Source of the DNA: Lewinella sp. IMCC34191
GTDB lineage: Bacteria; Bacteroidota; Bacteroidia; Chitinophagales; Saprospiraceae
Direction of reading: 5' to 3'
Assembly (NCBI RefSeq): GCF_003390935.1
Contig: NZ_QNQZ01000006.1
Coordinates: 248,001-312,000, forward strand
DNA length: 64,000 nt
This document shows positions 43,957 to 51,092 of this stretch, one piece after another; within the stretch, counting starts at the first letter, position 1, and each line of letters opens with the position of its first letter. Under the pieces are notes generated by a model, which did no database searches, was not told where the DNA came from, and worked only from the letters and a program-made list of their open reading frames with translations. A program made the translations under genes and the position numbers.

Positions 43957-45736
43957 CGCGCTCGACCGTACCGGGGTCCGTCACTAAACCCGGGGCATGC
44001 CAGGGCTTCACGCGGGCGTCGATGACAACCGGTCCGCGGCACCCCCAGTGTTTGTGTTCGGTGAAAGCGTCGATGCCGTGGACGTCGTGGCTGGGGTTGC
44101 TGCGCGTGAAGGTGGCCCAGACGAAGTTGGAAAAGTCGGCGGCCAGGAAGTCGGGATCGTCGCACACGATAATAAGCGGCGTTTTGTGGACAAGCTCTTT
44201 ACCTGCGCTCCGCCGCAAAAACGGATCTAGTGCGGCGTAGCCGTCCTTACCGGTGAAGGGGGGACCGCCCACGGCCAGGATACCCGGCGCTACCAGGCGG
44301 GGGCTATGATATCCTTCGGGGAGGTCGATGGCATCGGGCACCTCCGTTGCCAGGGTGCGGCGGACCGGACCCCGGCAGGCCCAGATGAGTTTGGAGCCCG
44401 CGTTCCAGCCGGAGCCGGAGTAGTCGAGGGTATCGATGGTCGTGCGCGTCTGGAAGTGGAGATCGCGCTCGGGGTCGAAGCGTTCCAGCAGGTGGCGGAA
44501 GAAGGCGGGCTGGTCGTCGGCGTCCAGTTCGGGGTCATCTTCCTCGGCGGCGATGAGGCAGTACTTCGCCAGGCTGGTCTGGCCGCTGCCAAGGATGCGG
44601 TTCGCCTGGGTGATGATCTCCTCGGGCACCTTATCGCGGAAGGGCATGTAGCGCTCCGAGCCGATGGCCAGCAGGAGGGGATGGACGCCGGCTTCGTCGA
44701 CCGCGTTGATCTGCCGGATGCCGGGGAACTCGCCGGGGGTGAGGTCCTTGACGATCTTGTGGATGAGGTAACCGAAACTGCTGTCTTCGGCGGGCGGGCG
44801 GCCCACGACGGTGAAGTGCCAGAGGGGGTCCTTGCGATGCCAGACGGTCTCGACGTCCATAACCGGGAAATCGTGCTGCAGCGAATAATAGCCCAAGTGA
44901 TCGCCGAAGGGCCCCTCGGGCTTCTTTTCCCCCTTGCGGATGGTGCCGGTGATGACGAAATCGGCGTCGGCGGACAGCAGCCAGTCGCGGTCCCAGGCGT
45001 AACCGAAGCGGCGGCCGGCGAGCATACCGGCGAAGGTCATTTCGCTCAGGCCCTCGGGCAGCGGCATGATGGCGCAGAAGGCGTGGCTGGGCGGGCCGCC
45101 CACGAAGACGGAGCAGCGGAAGGGCTCGGCCGTCTGGTTGTATTCGGTGTGGTGGATACCGATGCCGCGGTGCAGCTGGTAGTGGAGGCCGATCTCGCGG
45201 TTGGTCTCGTATTCGTTGCCCGTGAGCTGGATGCGGTACATCCCGATATTACTTTCCATCGGCTTGCGGCTGCCCGGGGGGAGGGTGCATACCTGGGGGA
45301 GGGTGACGAAGGCGCCGCCGTCCATGGGCCAGGACTTGACGAGCGGCAGTTGGTCGATGGTGGTCTGCGCGTACTTGACGGCGGGCTTGCGGCGCTGACG
45401 CGGCAGGGCGGAGAAGGCCGTTTTGGGCGTGCCCAGGTAGCGAAGGGGATTTTTGGCCACGTTGGCCGGGTCGGCCTTCAGTTCGACAAGCTTCTTGACA
45501 CCGGGGAAAGTCTTGCGGAAGAGGAAGTCCGTGCGCTCATAGGTCCCGTAGATGTTGGAGACGGCCTGAAAGGGGCTGCCCTTCACCCGTTCGAAGAGGA
45601 CGGCGGGGCCGCCGGCGTCGAAAACCTGGCGGTGGATTTCCGCCATTTCCAGGTCGGGATCTACTTCGGCGGAAATGCGAAGCAGCTGACCGCTGCGTTC
45701 GAGATCGTCGACGGCGGCGCGAAGGGATGCATACAT
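43922..45736 (-). CDS. UbiD-family decarboxylase
   Basis: 604 residues from ATG at 45736; the further upstream frame lacks conserved sequence. Features of prenyl-FMN-dependent UbiD enzymes are seen: NIGMYRIQLTGNE, IGLHYQLHRGIGIHH, EGPFGDHLGYYS (E/D of the active site), PLWHFTVVGRPPAEDS. In Bacteroidota such proteins are thought to serve the futalosine menaquinone route or aromatic acid decarboxylation. No menaquinone genes are adjacent. A dispersed 18-mer adds RRSAGK near the C-terminus. Confidence 0.88.
   Translation of the reverse strand: MYASLRAAVDDLERSGQLLRISAEVDPDLEMAEIHRQVFDAGGPAVLFERVKGSPFQAVSNIYGTYERTDFLFRKTFPGVKKLVELKADPANVAKNPLRYLGTPKTAFSALPRQRRKPAVKYAQTTIDQLPLVKSWPMDGGAFVTLPQVCTLPPGSRKPMESNIGMYRIQLTGNEYETNREIGLHYQLHRGIGIHHTEYNQTAEPFRCSVFVGGPPSHAFCAIMPLPEGLSEMTFAGMLAGRRFGYAWDRDWLLSADADFVITGTIRKGEKKPEGPFGDHLGYYSLQHDFPVMDVETVWHRKDPLWHFTVVGRPPAEDSSFGYLIHKIVKDLTPGEFPGIRQINAVDEAGVHPLLLAIGSERYMPFRDKVPEEIITQANRILGSGQTSLAKYCLIAAEEDDPELDADDQPAFFRHLLERFDPERDLHFQTRTTIDTLDYSGSGWNAGSKLIWACRGPVRRTLATEVPDAIDLPEGYHSPRLVAPGILAVGGPPFTGKDGYAALDPFLRRSAGKELVHKTPLIIVCDDPDFLAADFSNFVWATFTRSNPSHDVHGIDAFTEHKHWGCRGPVVIDARVKPWHAPGLVTDPGTVERASRILSAAGFG
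44200..44216 (+). repeat. Dispersed 18-bp word inside the UbiD gene
   Basis: TACCTGCGCTCCGCCGC matches the first 17 bases of the consensus. It is read on the opposite strand as LRRSAGK, in frame. Confidence 0.8.
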
Positions 45737-45878
45737 GACGGATAAATAGGTACGGACGGACTTTGGTTGCCGCGATCGTTGGTATACGCTTGCATTATAT
45801 GTGTTAAAATAGGTTAAGGTGACCAACGAATTCACGGAAATGCTCGTCAACACTATGACACTGCCCTGACGCTGGTAT

Positions 45879-45898
45879 GGCATTGTGTTGACAATGCC
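45879..45898. promoter_or_regulatory. Palindromic operator in front of the peroxidase gene
   Basis: GGCATTGT-GTTG-ACAATGCC has perfect 8-bp arms and overlaps the -33 region (TTG at 45883). A second inverted pair, GTCAACAC (45846-45853) and GTGTTGAC (45885-45892), spans it. Both arrangements suit a dimeric repressor. Confidence 0.6.
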
Positions 45899-45899
45899 A

Positions 45900-45907
45900 T
45901 ATCTTTA
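45900..45907 (+). promoter_or_regulatory. TATCTTTA -7 element of the peroxidase gene
   Basis: TATCTTTA, 17 bp after the start of TTG at 45883, immediately follows the palindrome. The ATG is 25 bp downstream. Confidence 0.55.
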
Positions 45908-45932
45908 GTTAGCCCATTACAACTTCCCCGTT

Positions 45933-47156
45933 ATGAAAAACTTGCTCGTTCTCTCGGTTCTGACGCTGACCCTCACCGCTTGTCTGGAAGACGAGCGAAC
46001 GAGTTCGCTGACCTTAGGCACCGCGCCCTTTACCGCCGCGGAAATGGAGGTACTCAACGAGCAACTGGACCTGGGCGAAGTGGTGTTCCAGCGAGAAGTC
46101 GACCTGCCCCTTCACATCGGACAATTCACGACCCCGGATGGGAAGCTGCACCAGGAGCCGGAAGACCTGACCAAGGCTCTGCTGGGCCGCGTACTCTTTT
46201 ACGACACCCAACTCTCGGCTACGGGAGAGACGAGCTGTGCCAGCTGCCACAAACAGGAACTGGCCTTCGGGGATGACCTGGCCTTCAGTAAAGGAATCAA
46301 CGGCGGCCATACCAAGCGCAACAGCATCGCCCTGGCGAGCGTACCCAGCTTTGCCAACGAGGTGAGCGGGTACGGGGAAACCTCCATGGACGGCAATTCC
46401 TTCAGCCAGGGCAGCGTGGCCTTCTTCTGGGACGAGCGCGCCGCGACGATCAAGGAGCAGAGCACGCTGACGATTCAGGACCGGGTAGAAATGGGCCGGG
46501 ACCTGGAGGAGCTCGCCAACGATCTCAAGCAACAAGAGATGTACCGCATCCTGAGCCGTAAAGCTTACGGTACGGAAGATCTGACGGCGGACCGGATCAC
46601 GCTGGCCCTGGAAAAGTTTTGCGCTACGATTTCCAGTATGGACTCCCCCTTCGACGACATGATGGATGCCATGATGATGCCAAACGGAGCCGTGGAGCTC
46701 GAGGGCTTCACCGAAGCGGAGCAGATGGGCCATACCCTCTTTACCGAGAATTGCGGCAGTTGCCACGGCTTCAATATGACCCAGCCCGTATTACCCATTG
46801 CTAATAACGGCCTGGACCGCCTATCAACGGATCTCGGCGTGGGCGAGCACCGGGGCCGGGAATTCAACGGAGTGTTCAAGGTACCCTTCCTGCGTAACGT
46901 CGCCCTCACGGCCCCTTACATGCACGACGGCCGGTTTGCCACGCTGCGGGAAGTAATCGACCACTACAGCGAGGGGATCCAGCGGCATGAAAACCTCAGC
47001 GCAAACCTGCGCGACTTTACCAACGGATCCGGCGCGCCCCGCCGGATGAACTTTACCGAGGAAGAAAAGCAGGCGCTCATCGCCTTCCTGGAAATGACGA
47101 CCGACCGGTCGGTACTGACCGATGCCTCGCTGAGCGATCCCTTCCGCAGTAAATAA
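45933..47156 (+). CDS. MauG/cytochrome c peroxidase-family di-heme lipoprotein
   Basis: 407 residues. Signal peptide ends in LTAC with C17 as lipid anchor. Two heme-c motifs: CASCH near residue 107 and CGSCH near 275, with RNSIALASVPSFANE and FFWDERAATIKEQ between them, and FKVPFLRNVALTAPYMHDGRFATLREVIDHY near the end (distal region of the C-terminal heme). It removes hydrogen peroxide or oxidises a partner protein in the periplasm. A palindromic operator and a good promoter precede it, so peroxide- or metal-responsive control is likely. Confidence 0.93.
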   Translation: MKNLLVLSVLTLTLTACLEDERTSSLTLGTAPFTAAEMEVLNEQLDLGEVVFQREVDLPLHIGQFTTPDGKLHQEPEDLTKALLGRVLFYDTQLSATGETSCASCHKQELAFGDDLAFSKGINGGHTKRNSIALASVPSFANEVSGYGETSMDGNSFSQGSVAFFWDERAATIKEQSTLTIQDRVEMGRDLEELANDLKQQEMYRILSRKAYGTEDLTADRITLALEKFCATISSMDSPFDDMMDAMMMPNGAVELEGFTEAEQMGHTLFTENCGSCHGFNMTQPVLPIANNGLDRLSTDLGVGEHRGREFNGVFKVPFLRNVALTAPYMHDGRFATLREVIDHYSEGIQRHENLSANLRDFTNGSGAPRRMNFTEEEKQALIAFLEMTTDRSVLTDASLSDPFRSK

Positions 47157-47185
47157 AAAAACCCCCGGCCGTTTTGACCGGGGGT
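47155..47185 (-). terminator. Terminator on the minus strand between peroxidase and small basic gene
   Basis: CCCCCGG (47162-47168) and CCGGGGG (47178-47184) form the stem. The seven A at 47155-47161 become the T run when read on the minus strand, so it terminates transcription from the 41-codon gene at 47452. It may also stop the peroxidase transcript as a bare hairpin. Confidence 0.75.
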
Positions 47186-47326
47186 GAATAACCACTTATT
47201 TCGGTAGCAGCTGATGCTTTGCTTCGAGTGGTCTTGGATAGAATAGGCTGGCGCGAAACTAGGTAAGATACATCGTTTGTACAAACATTTATTGTTTTAA
47301 GCCGGCTCTCAGGGTATAGTTATTGG

Positions 47327-47452
47327 CTAGTCTTCCGGGGCCAGGGGGCATCGTTTGCAGTATTTGCCCTTTTTGAGGTATTTCTCGCAGCATTTCTTCT
47401 TCTTACCCCCCTTGGATTTTTTCTTCCCCGCCTTTTCTTTTTTCTTCGCCAT
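47327..47452 (-). CDS. 41-residue Lys- and Cys-rich small protein
   Basis: ATG at 47452 to TAG at 47327. The first half is almost only Lys, Gly and Ala (KKKEKAGKKKSKGGKKKK), followed by CCEKYLKKGKYCKRCPLAPED with four cysteines (C21, C22, C32, C35) arranged like a small zinc or metal knuckle. Very basic, so nucleic-acid binding is plausible. A terminator with correct polarity follows, supporting expression. Its start codon is 3 bp from the start of the divergent sulfotransferase-like gene. No function known. Confidence 0.65.
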   Translation of the reverse strand: MAKKKEKAGKKKSKGGKKKKCCEKYLKKGKYCKRCPLAPED

Positions 47453-47455
47453 TAT

Positions 47456-48181
47456 ATGGAAACCCGCAGCCGGATAAATCTCTGGTCATCGCCGCGTAAT
47501 ATTAGCACCGCGCTGATGTACGCATTCGCCCAGCGACCGGACACGACGGTGGTAGACGAGCCCCTCTACGCCCACTACCTAAGCCGGCAACCCACCGAGG
47601 CCGATCACCCCGGCCGCGAAGAGATCCTGAAGACCCAAAATCCGGACGGCAACGAAGTGGTGCGGTATATGTCGGAGGGGGAATTCCCCACCCCCATCGT
47701 TGTCTTCAAGCAGATGACGCACCACCTCATCGAGCTGCCCGAGGCCTTTCTGTTCGGCATGGTGAACGTCCTGCTCATTCGGGATCCGCGCGAGATCCTC
47801 GCCTCCTTCAACCAGGTGATCGACAAGGTCACCGCCGCCGACATCGGCCTGCCGCAACAGGGCGAGTTGTTTGACAGACTGGCCGTAGCCGGCACCCTGG
47901 CCGCCGTCGTGGACGCCCGCCGCCTGCTGGAGGACCCGCCCGCCGTACTGGAACAACTCTGCGAGCAGATCGGGATCGACTACGACCCGGTCATGCTGAG
48001 CTGGGAGAAAGGACCGAAAGAATACGACGGTAGCTGGGCGCCGTACTGGTACGAAGGGGTGCACGAAAGCGTCGGCTTCCGCCCCTACCGGCCCCGACCC
48101 GTCGAATTATCACCCCATCTGGAGCTGGTGGCCAAGGAATGCCTCCCCGTCTACCAGCGCTTGCTCGAACACGCTATCTAA
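47456..48181 (+). CDS. Sulfotransferase-like protein
   Basis: 241 residues starting ATG at 47456. The 5'-phosphosulfate loop is seen as LWSSPRNISTALMYAFAQRP (residues 9-28) and the 3'-phosphate motif as LLIRDPREILASF (about 104-116). Relatives transfer sulfate from PAPS, though many family members of this branch, next to an aminotransferase gene, have no known substrate. It ends 8 bp before the aminotransferase gene, so the two are probably co-transcribed. Confidence 0.8.
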   Translation: METRSRINLWSSPRNISTALMYAFAQRPDTTVVDEPLYAHYLSRQPTEADHPGREEILKTQNPDGNEVVRYMSEGEFPTPIVVFKQMTHHLIELPEAFLFGMVNVLLIRDPREILASFNQVIDKVTAADIGLPQQGELFDRLAVAGTLAAVVDARRLLEDPPAVLEQLCEQIGIDYDPVMLSWEKGPKEYDGSWAPYWYEGVHESVGFRPYRPRPVELSPHLELVAKECLPVYQRLLEHAI

Positions 48182-48189
48182 TCCACCAT

Positions 48190-49086
48190 ATGCTACAAGG
48201 ATTTAATCCCGCTAACCAGGACATCAAAGTATACATCGACGGAAAGCTACTGCCCCGCGGCGAAGCTAAAGTCAGCGTATTCGACAGCAGCGTACAGGGT
48301 GGCGAAGCGGTCTGGGAAGGCCTGCGGGTCTACGACGGCCGGGTTTTTTCCCTGGATGCCCACCTGGACCGGCTGTTCGACTCCGCCCATGCGATGTGGT
48401 TCCAGGGCATCCCGGAACGGGACACCGTCGTGGACGCCATCAAGCAAACCCTGGAGGCCAACGACATGCGCGACGACGTGCACATCCGCCTGACCCTGAC
48501 CCGCGGCGAAAAGATCACCTCCGGCATGGACCCCCGGCTAAACCAGAAGGGCTGCACCCTGATCGTGCTGGCGGAGCATAAGCCGCCGGTGTACCCCGAG
48601 TCCATCACGCTGGCGACGAGCTCCGTCCGCCGCAACAGCCCCATGAGCGTCGACTCCAAGATCCACCATAACAACCTGATCAACAACATCATGGCCAAGA
48701 TCGAGGCTAACCAGTCGGGTGCCGATGCCGGGCTGATGCTCGATAAGGACGGTTTCGTTTCGGAGGCGAACGGGGTAAATGTCTTCTGCATCCGCCGGGG
48801 CAAGGTGCGGACCCCATGGGCGGATTACTGCCTGCCGGGCATCACGCGGGCTACCGTCCTGCAGCTGTGTCGCGACAACGGTATTCCCTGTGAAGAGGCG
48901 CGCATCTCTCCCAGCGAGTTCTACGTCGCCGACGAGGTCTTCACCACCGGAACCATGGGCGAGCTGACCCGCGTGCGGGCGATCGACGGTCGGGAGATCG
49001 TGAATAAGCACGGGGAGTCGGTATTGGAGAAGGTGCAAAATTTGTTTCGAGAGCTTACCCGGGTGGGGGGTACGCGGTTGGTGTAG
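48190..49086 (+). CDS. Class IV aminotransferase, branched-chain type
   Basis: 298 residues from ATG at 48190 (MLQGFNPANQDIKVYIDG). Family features: SVQGGEAVWEGLRVYDGRVF, the PLP lysine in SVDSKIHHNNLINN near 159, EANGVNVFCIRRG, PGITRATVLQL (phosphate cup) and VFTTGTMGELTRV. It would exchange the amino group between a branched amino acid (or D-amino acid) and 2-oxoglutarate. Linked to the sulfotransferase-like gene in all likelihood as one operon. Confidence 0.88.
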   Translation: MLQGFNPANQDIKVYIDGKLLPRGEAKVSVFDSSVQGGEAVWEGLRVYDGRVFSLDAHLDRLFDSAHAMWFQGIPERDTVVDAIKQTLEANDMRDDVHIRLTLTRGEKITSGMDPRLNQKGCTLIVLAEHKPPVYPESITLATSSVRRNSPMSVDSKIHHNNLINNIMAKIEANQSGADAGLMLDKDGFVSEANGVNVFCIRRGKVRTPWADYCLPGITRATVLQLCRDNGIPCEEARISPSEFYVADEVFTTGTMGELTRVRAIDGREIVNKHGESVLEKVQNLFRELTRVGGTRLV

Positions 49087-49099
49087 GAATTAGGATTTA

Positions 49100-49247
49100 C
49101 GATATACGATTTCTGAATTACGATTTACGATGGGCCGGGCTGCCGCACGGGGTGGGGTACTTGGGGCACTATAATTGAAATGACCACTCGACCTGGAAGG
49201 TCTCGACCTTGGACCGTAGCGTGGGTTCCGCAAAATCCAAGGTCGAG
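49100..49247. repeat. TTACGAT direct repeats and a 12-bp inverted repeat
   Basis: 49095-49132 contains several overlapping TTACGAT/ATACGAT words. CTCGACCTTGGA (49202-49213) is the exact reverse complement of TCCAAGGTCGAG (49236-49247), making a hairpin with a 22-nt loop. It lies between the convergent aminotransferase and nitrilase genes and may act as a terminator, although no T run follows. Confidence 0.6.
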
Positions 49248-49310
49248 GCGCTCTGCGCCGAGATATAAGCGACACAGCTCGCCCTAAAAAGTCTAGCCCC
49301 CAAAACGCGA

Positions 49311-50873
49311 CTACTTCAATTTCAGGCTATAAACATCCGTCCGCCGGTCGCGAAGGTTGTGGACGCTGCCGTGGACGTGGAGTTCCTTGAGGAGGTCGAG
49401 GTCAACGTCGGCGACGAGGATCATTTCCGTATTGGGGGTGGCTTCGGCCTTGACGCCGTTGCTGGGGAAGGCGAAGTCGCAGGGGGTGAAGACCATCGAC
49501 TGGGCGTACTGGATGTCCATATTGGCCACCTTCGGCAGGTTACCGACGGAGCCGGCGATGGCCACGTAGCACTCGTTCTCGATGGCGCGGGCCTGGGCGC
49601 AGTGGCGCACACGACTGTAGCCGTTCTGGGTATCGGTGAGGAAGGGGACGAAGAGGATGTCGACGTCTTGCTCGGCCAGGAGGCGCGGCAGTTCGGGGAA
49701 TTCGACGTCGTAGCAGATGAGGATGCCGATCTTACCGCAGTCGGTATCGAAGGCCTTGAGTTTCTTGCCGCCGGTCATGCCCCACACCTTGGCTTCGTCG
49801 GGCGTGACGTGCAGCTTGTAGAACTTCTCTACCGTACCGTCGCGCTTACAGAGGTAGCCGACGTTGTAGAGCTTGCCGTTCTCTACCGAGGGCATGGAGC
49901 CGGTGATGATGTTGATGTTGTAGCTGATGCTGAACTCGCTGAACTTCTTCACCAGGGGCTCGGTGAACTCGGCCAGTTTGCGGATGGCTTCGGGCTCGGG
50001 GAGGTGGTTGTACTCCGCCATGAGCGGGGCGTTGAAGAACTCGGGGAAGAGCGCGAAGTCGGAACGGTAGGCCGCCACGGCGTCGACGAAGTATTCGGCC
50101 TGTTCGAGCACCTCGTCCATACCGTTATAGGGGCGCATCTGCCACTGCACCAGGCCGAGGCGGACGACGCTCTTTTCGATGCGGGCCTTCCGGGTCGGCG
50201 GCGAATACAGCACGTTGTTCCACTGCAGCAGGGCGGCGTATTCGTGGCTTTCGTGGTCGCCCTCGAGGTAGTCCTTGATGATGCGCTTGACGGTGAAGTC
50301 GTTGGCAAACTGGAAGTTGAGGACCGGGTCGTGGATGTCCTTGGAGCGCACCTTATCGATGTACTGCTTCGGGCTGAGTTTGTCGGCGTACTCGTGGTAC
50401 TTAGGTAAGCGGCCGCCGAAGAGGATGGCCTCCAGGTTCATTTCCTCGCAGAGTTCCTTCCGGTAGTCGTACATCCGCCGGCCGAGACGCAAGCCGCGGA
50501 ACTGGGGGTGCACGAAGACATCGACCCCGTAGAGGATATTCCCTTCCGGGTCGTGGGTATCGAAGGTGTACTTCCCGGTGATCTCCTCGTAGGTGTGGGT
50601 ATCCTTGAACTTATTGTAGTCGACAATGATGGAGAGCGCGCAGCCGGCCAGTTCGCCGTTGATGTGGATGGCGATCTGCCCCTCGGGGAAGCGCTTGATC
50701 AGGGCCTGGATCTCCTCCCGCGCCCAGGCGGCATCGGGCAGGACGGCGTAGGCCTCCTCCATGATGTCGCGCAATTGCTTGTATTCCCGGATGGTGAGGT
50801 ACTTCAGCTCGACCTTTTCGATCTCGGGGTGAACGACGGGTGCTTGTACTTCGGGTGTATTCGGACTGGCCAT
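49311..50873 (-). CDS. GNAT acetyltransferase fused to carbon-nitrogen hydrolase
   Basis: 520 residues. GNAT domain about 22-180 (VFVHPQFRGLRLGRRMYDYRKELC is the acetyl-CoA loop region) and a nitrilase-superfamily domain about 225-505 with the E-K-C triad visible in ALFPEFFNAP, KFYKLHVTPDE and ILICYDVEFPELPR. The fused form is widespread in Bacteroidota. Substrate unknown; an amidase acting on an acetylated or acylated product would fit. It is a single gene, divergent from the CHAT gene. Confidence 0.92.
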   Translation of the reverse strand: MASPNTPEVQAPVVHPEIEKVELKYLTIREYKQLRDIMEEAYAVLPDAAWAREEIQALIKRFPEGQIAIHINGELAGCALSIIVDYNKFKDTHTYEEITGKYTFDTHDPEGNILYGVDVFVHPQFRGLRLGRRMYDYRKELCEEMNLEAILFGGRLPKYHEYADKLSPKQYIDKVRSKDIHDPVLNFQFANDFTVKRIIKDYLEGDHESHEYAALLQWNNVLYSPPTRKARIEKSVVRLGLVQWQMRPYNGMDEVLEQAEYFVDAVAAYRSDFALFPEFFNAPLMAEYNHLPEPEAIRKLAEFTEPLVKKFSEFSISYNINIITGSMPSVENGKLYNVGYLCKRDGTVEKFYKLHVTPDEAKVWGMTGGKKLKAFDTDCGKIGILICYDVEFPELPRLLAEQDVDILFVPFLTDTQNGYSRVRHCAQARAIENECYVAIAGSVGNLPKVANMDIQYAQSMVFTPCDFAFPSNGVKAEATPNTEMILVADVDLDLLKELHVHGSVHNLRDRRTDVYSLKLK

Positions 50874-50934
50874 GCGGGCGGGGTGGTTTCAATTGGGGTA
50901 AAGGGGGAGAACACCGTCGGCGGACCTGGGGTTT

Positions 50935-50978
50935 GCGGCGGAGCGCGGGAGAAGTGTTTATACCTGCGCTCCGCCGCC
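50935..50978. repeat. Inverted pair of dispersed 18-bp words
   Basis: A degraded minus-strand copy (GCGGCGGAGCGC at 50935-50946) faces an exact plus-strand copy TACCTGCGCTCCGCCGCC at 50961-50978. Together they make a 12-bp-arm hairpin between the nitrilase and CHAT gene starts. It is the only place where two copies adjoin. Confidence 0.75.
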
Positions 50979-51092
50979 CATTTATCTGTGCGCCCACCAG
51001 AAGCCTAACCCCGTATGGCGTAAAAGAATGCCGACCGGTATTTGTCTAAGCTGCGCCGATCCGGTAATTTCAGCTTTTGTAGCCTGCCCACT

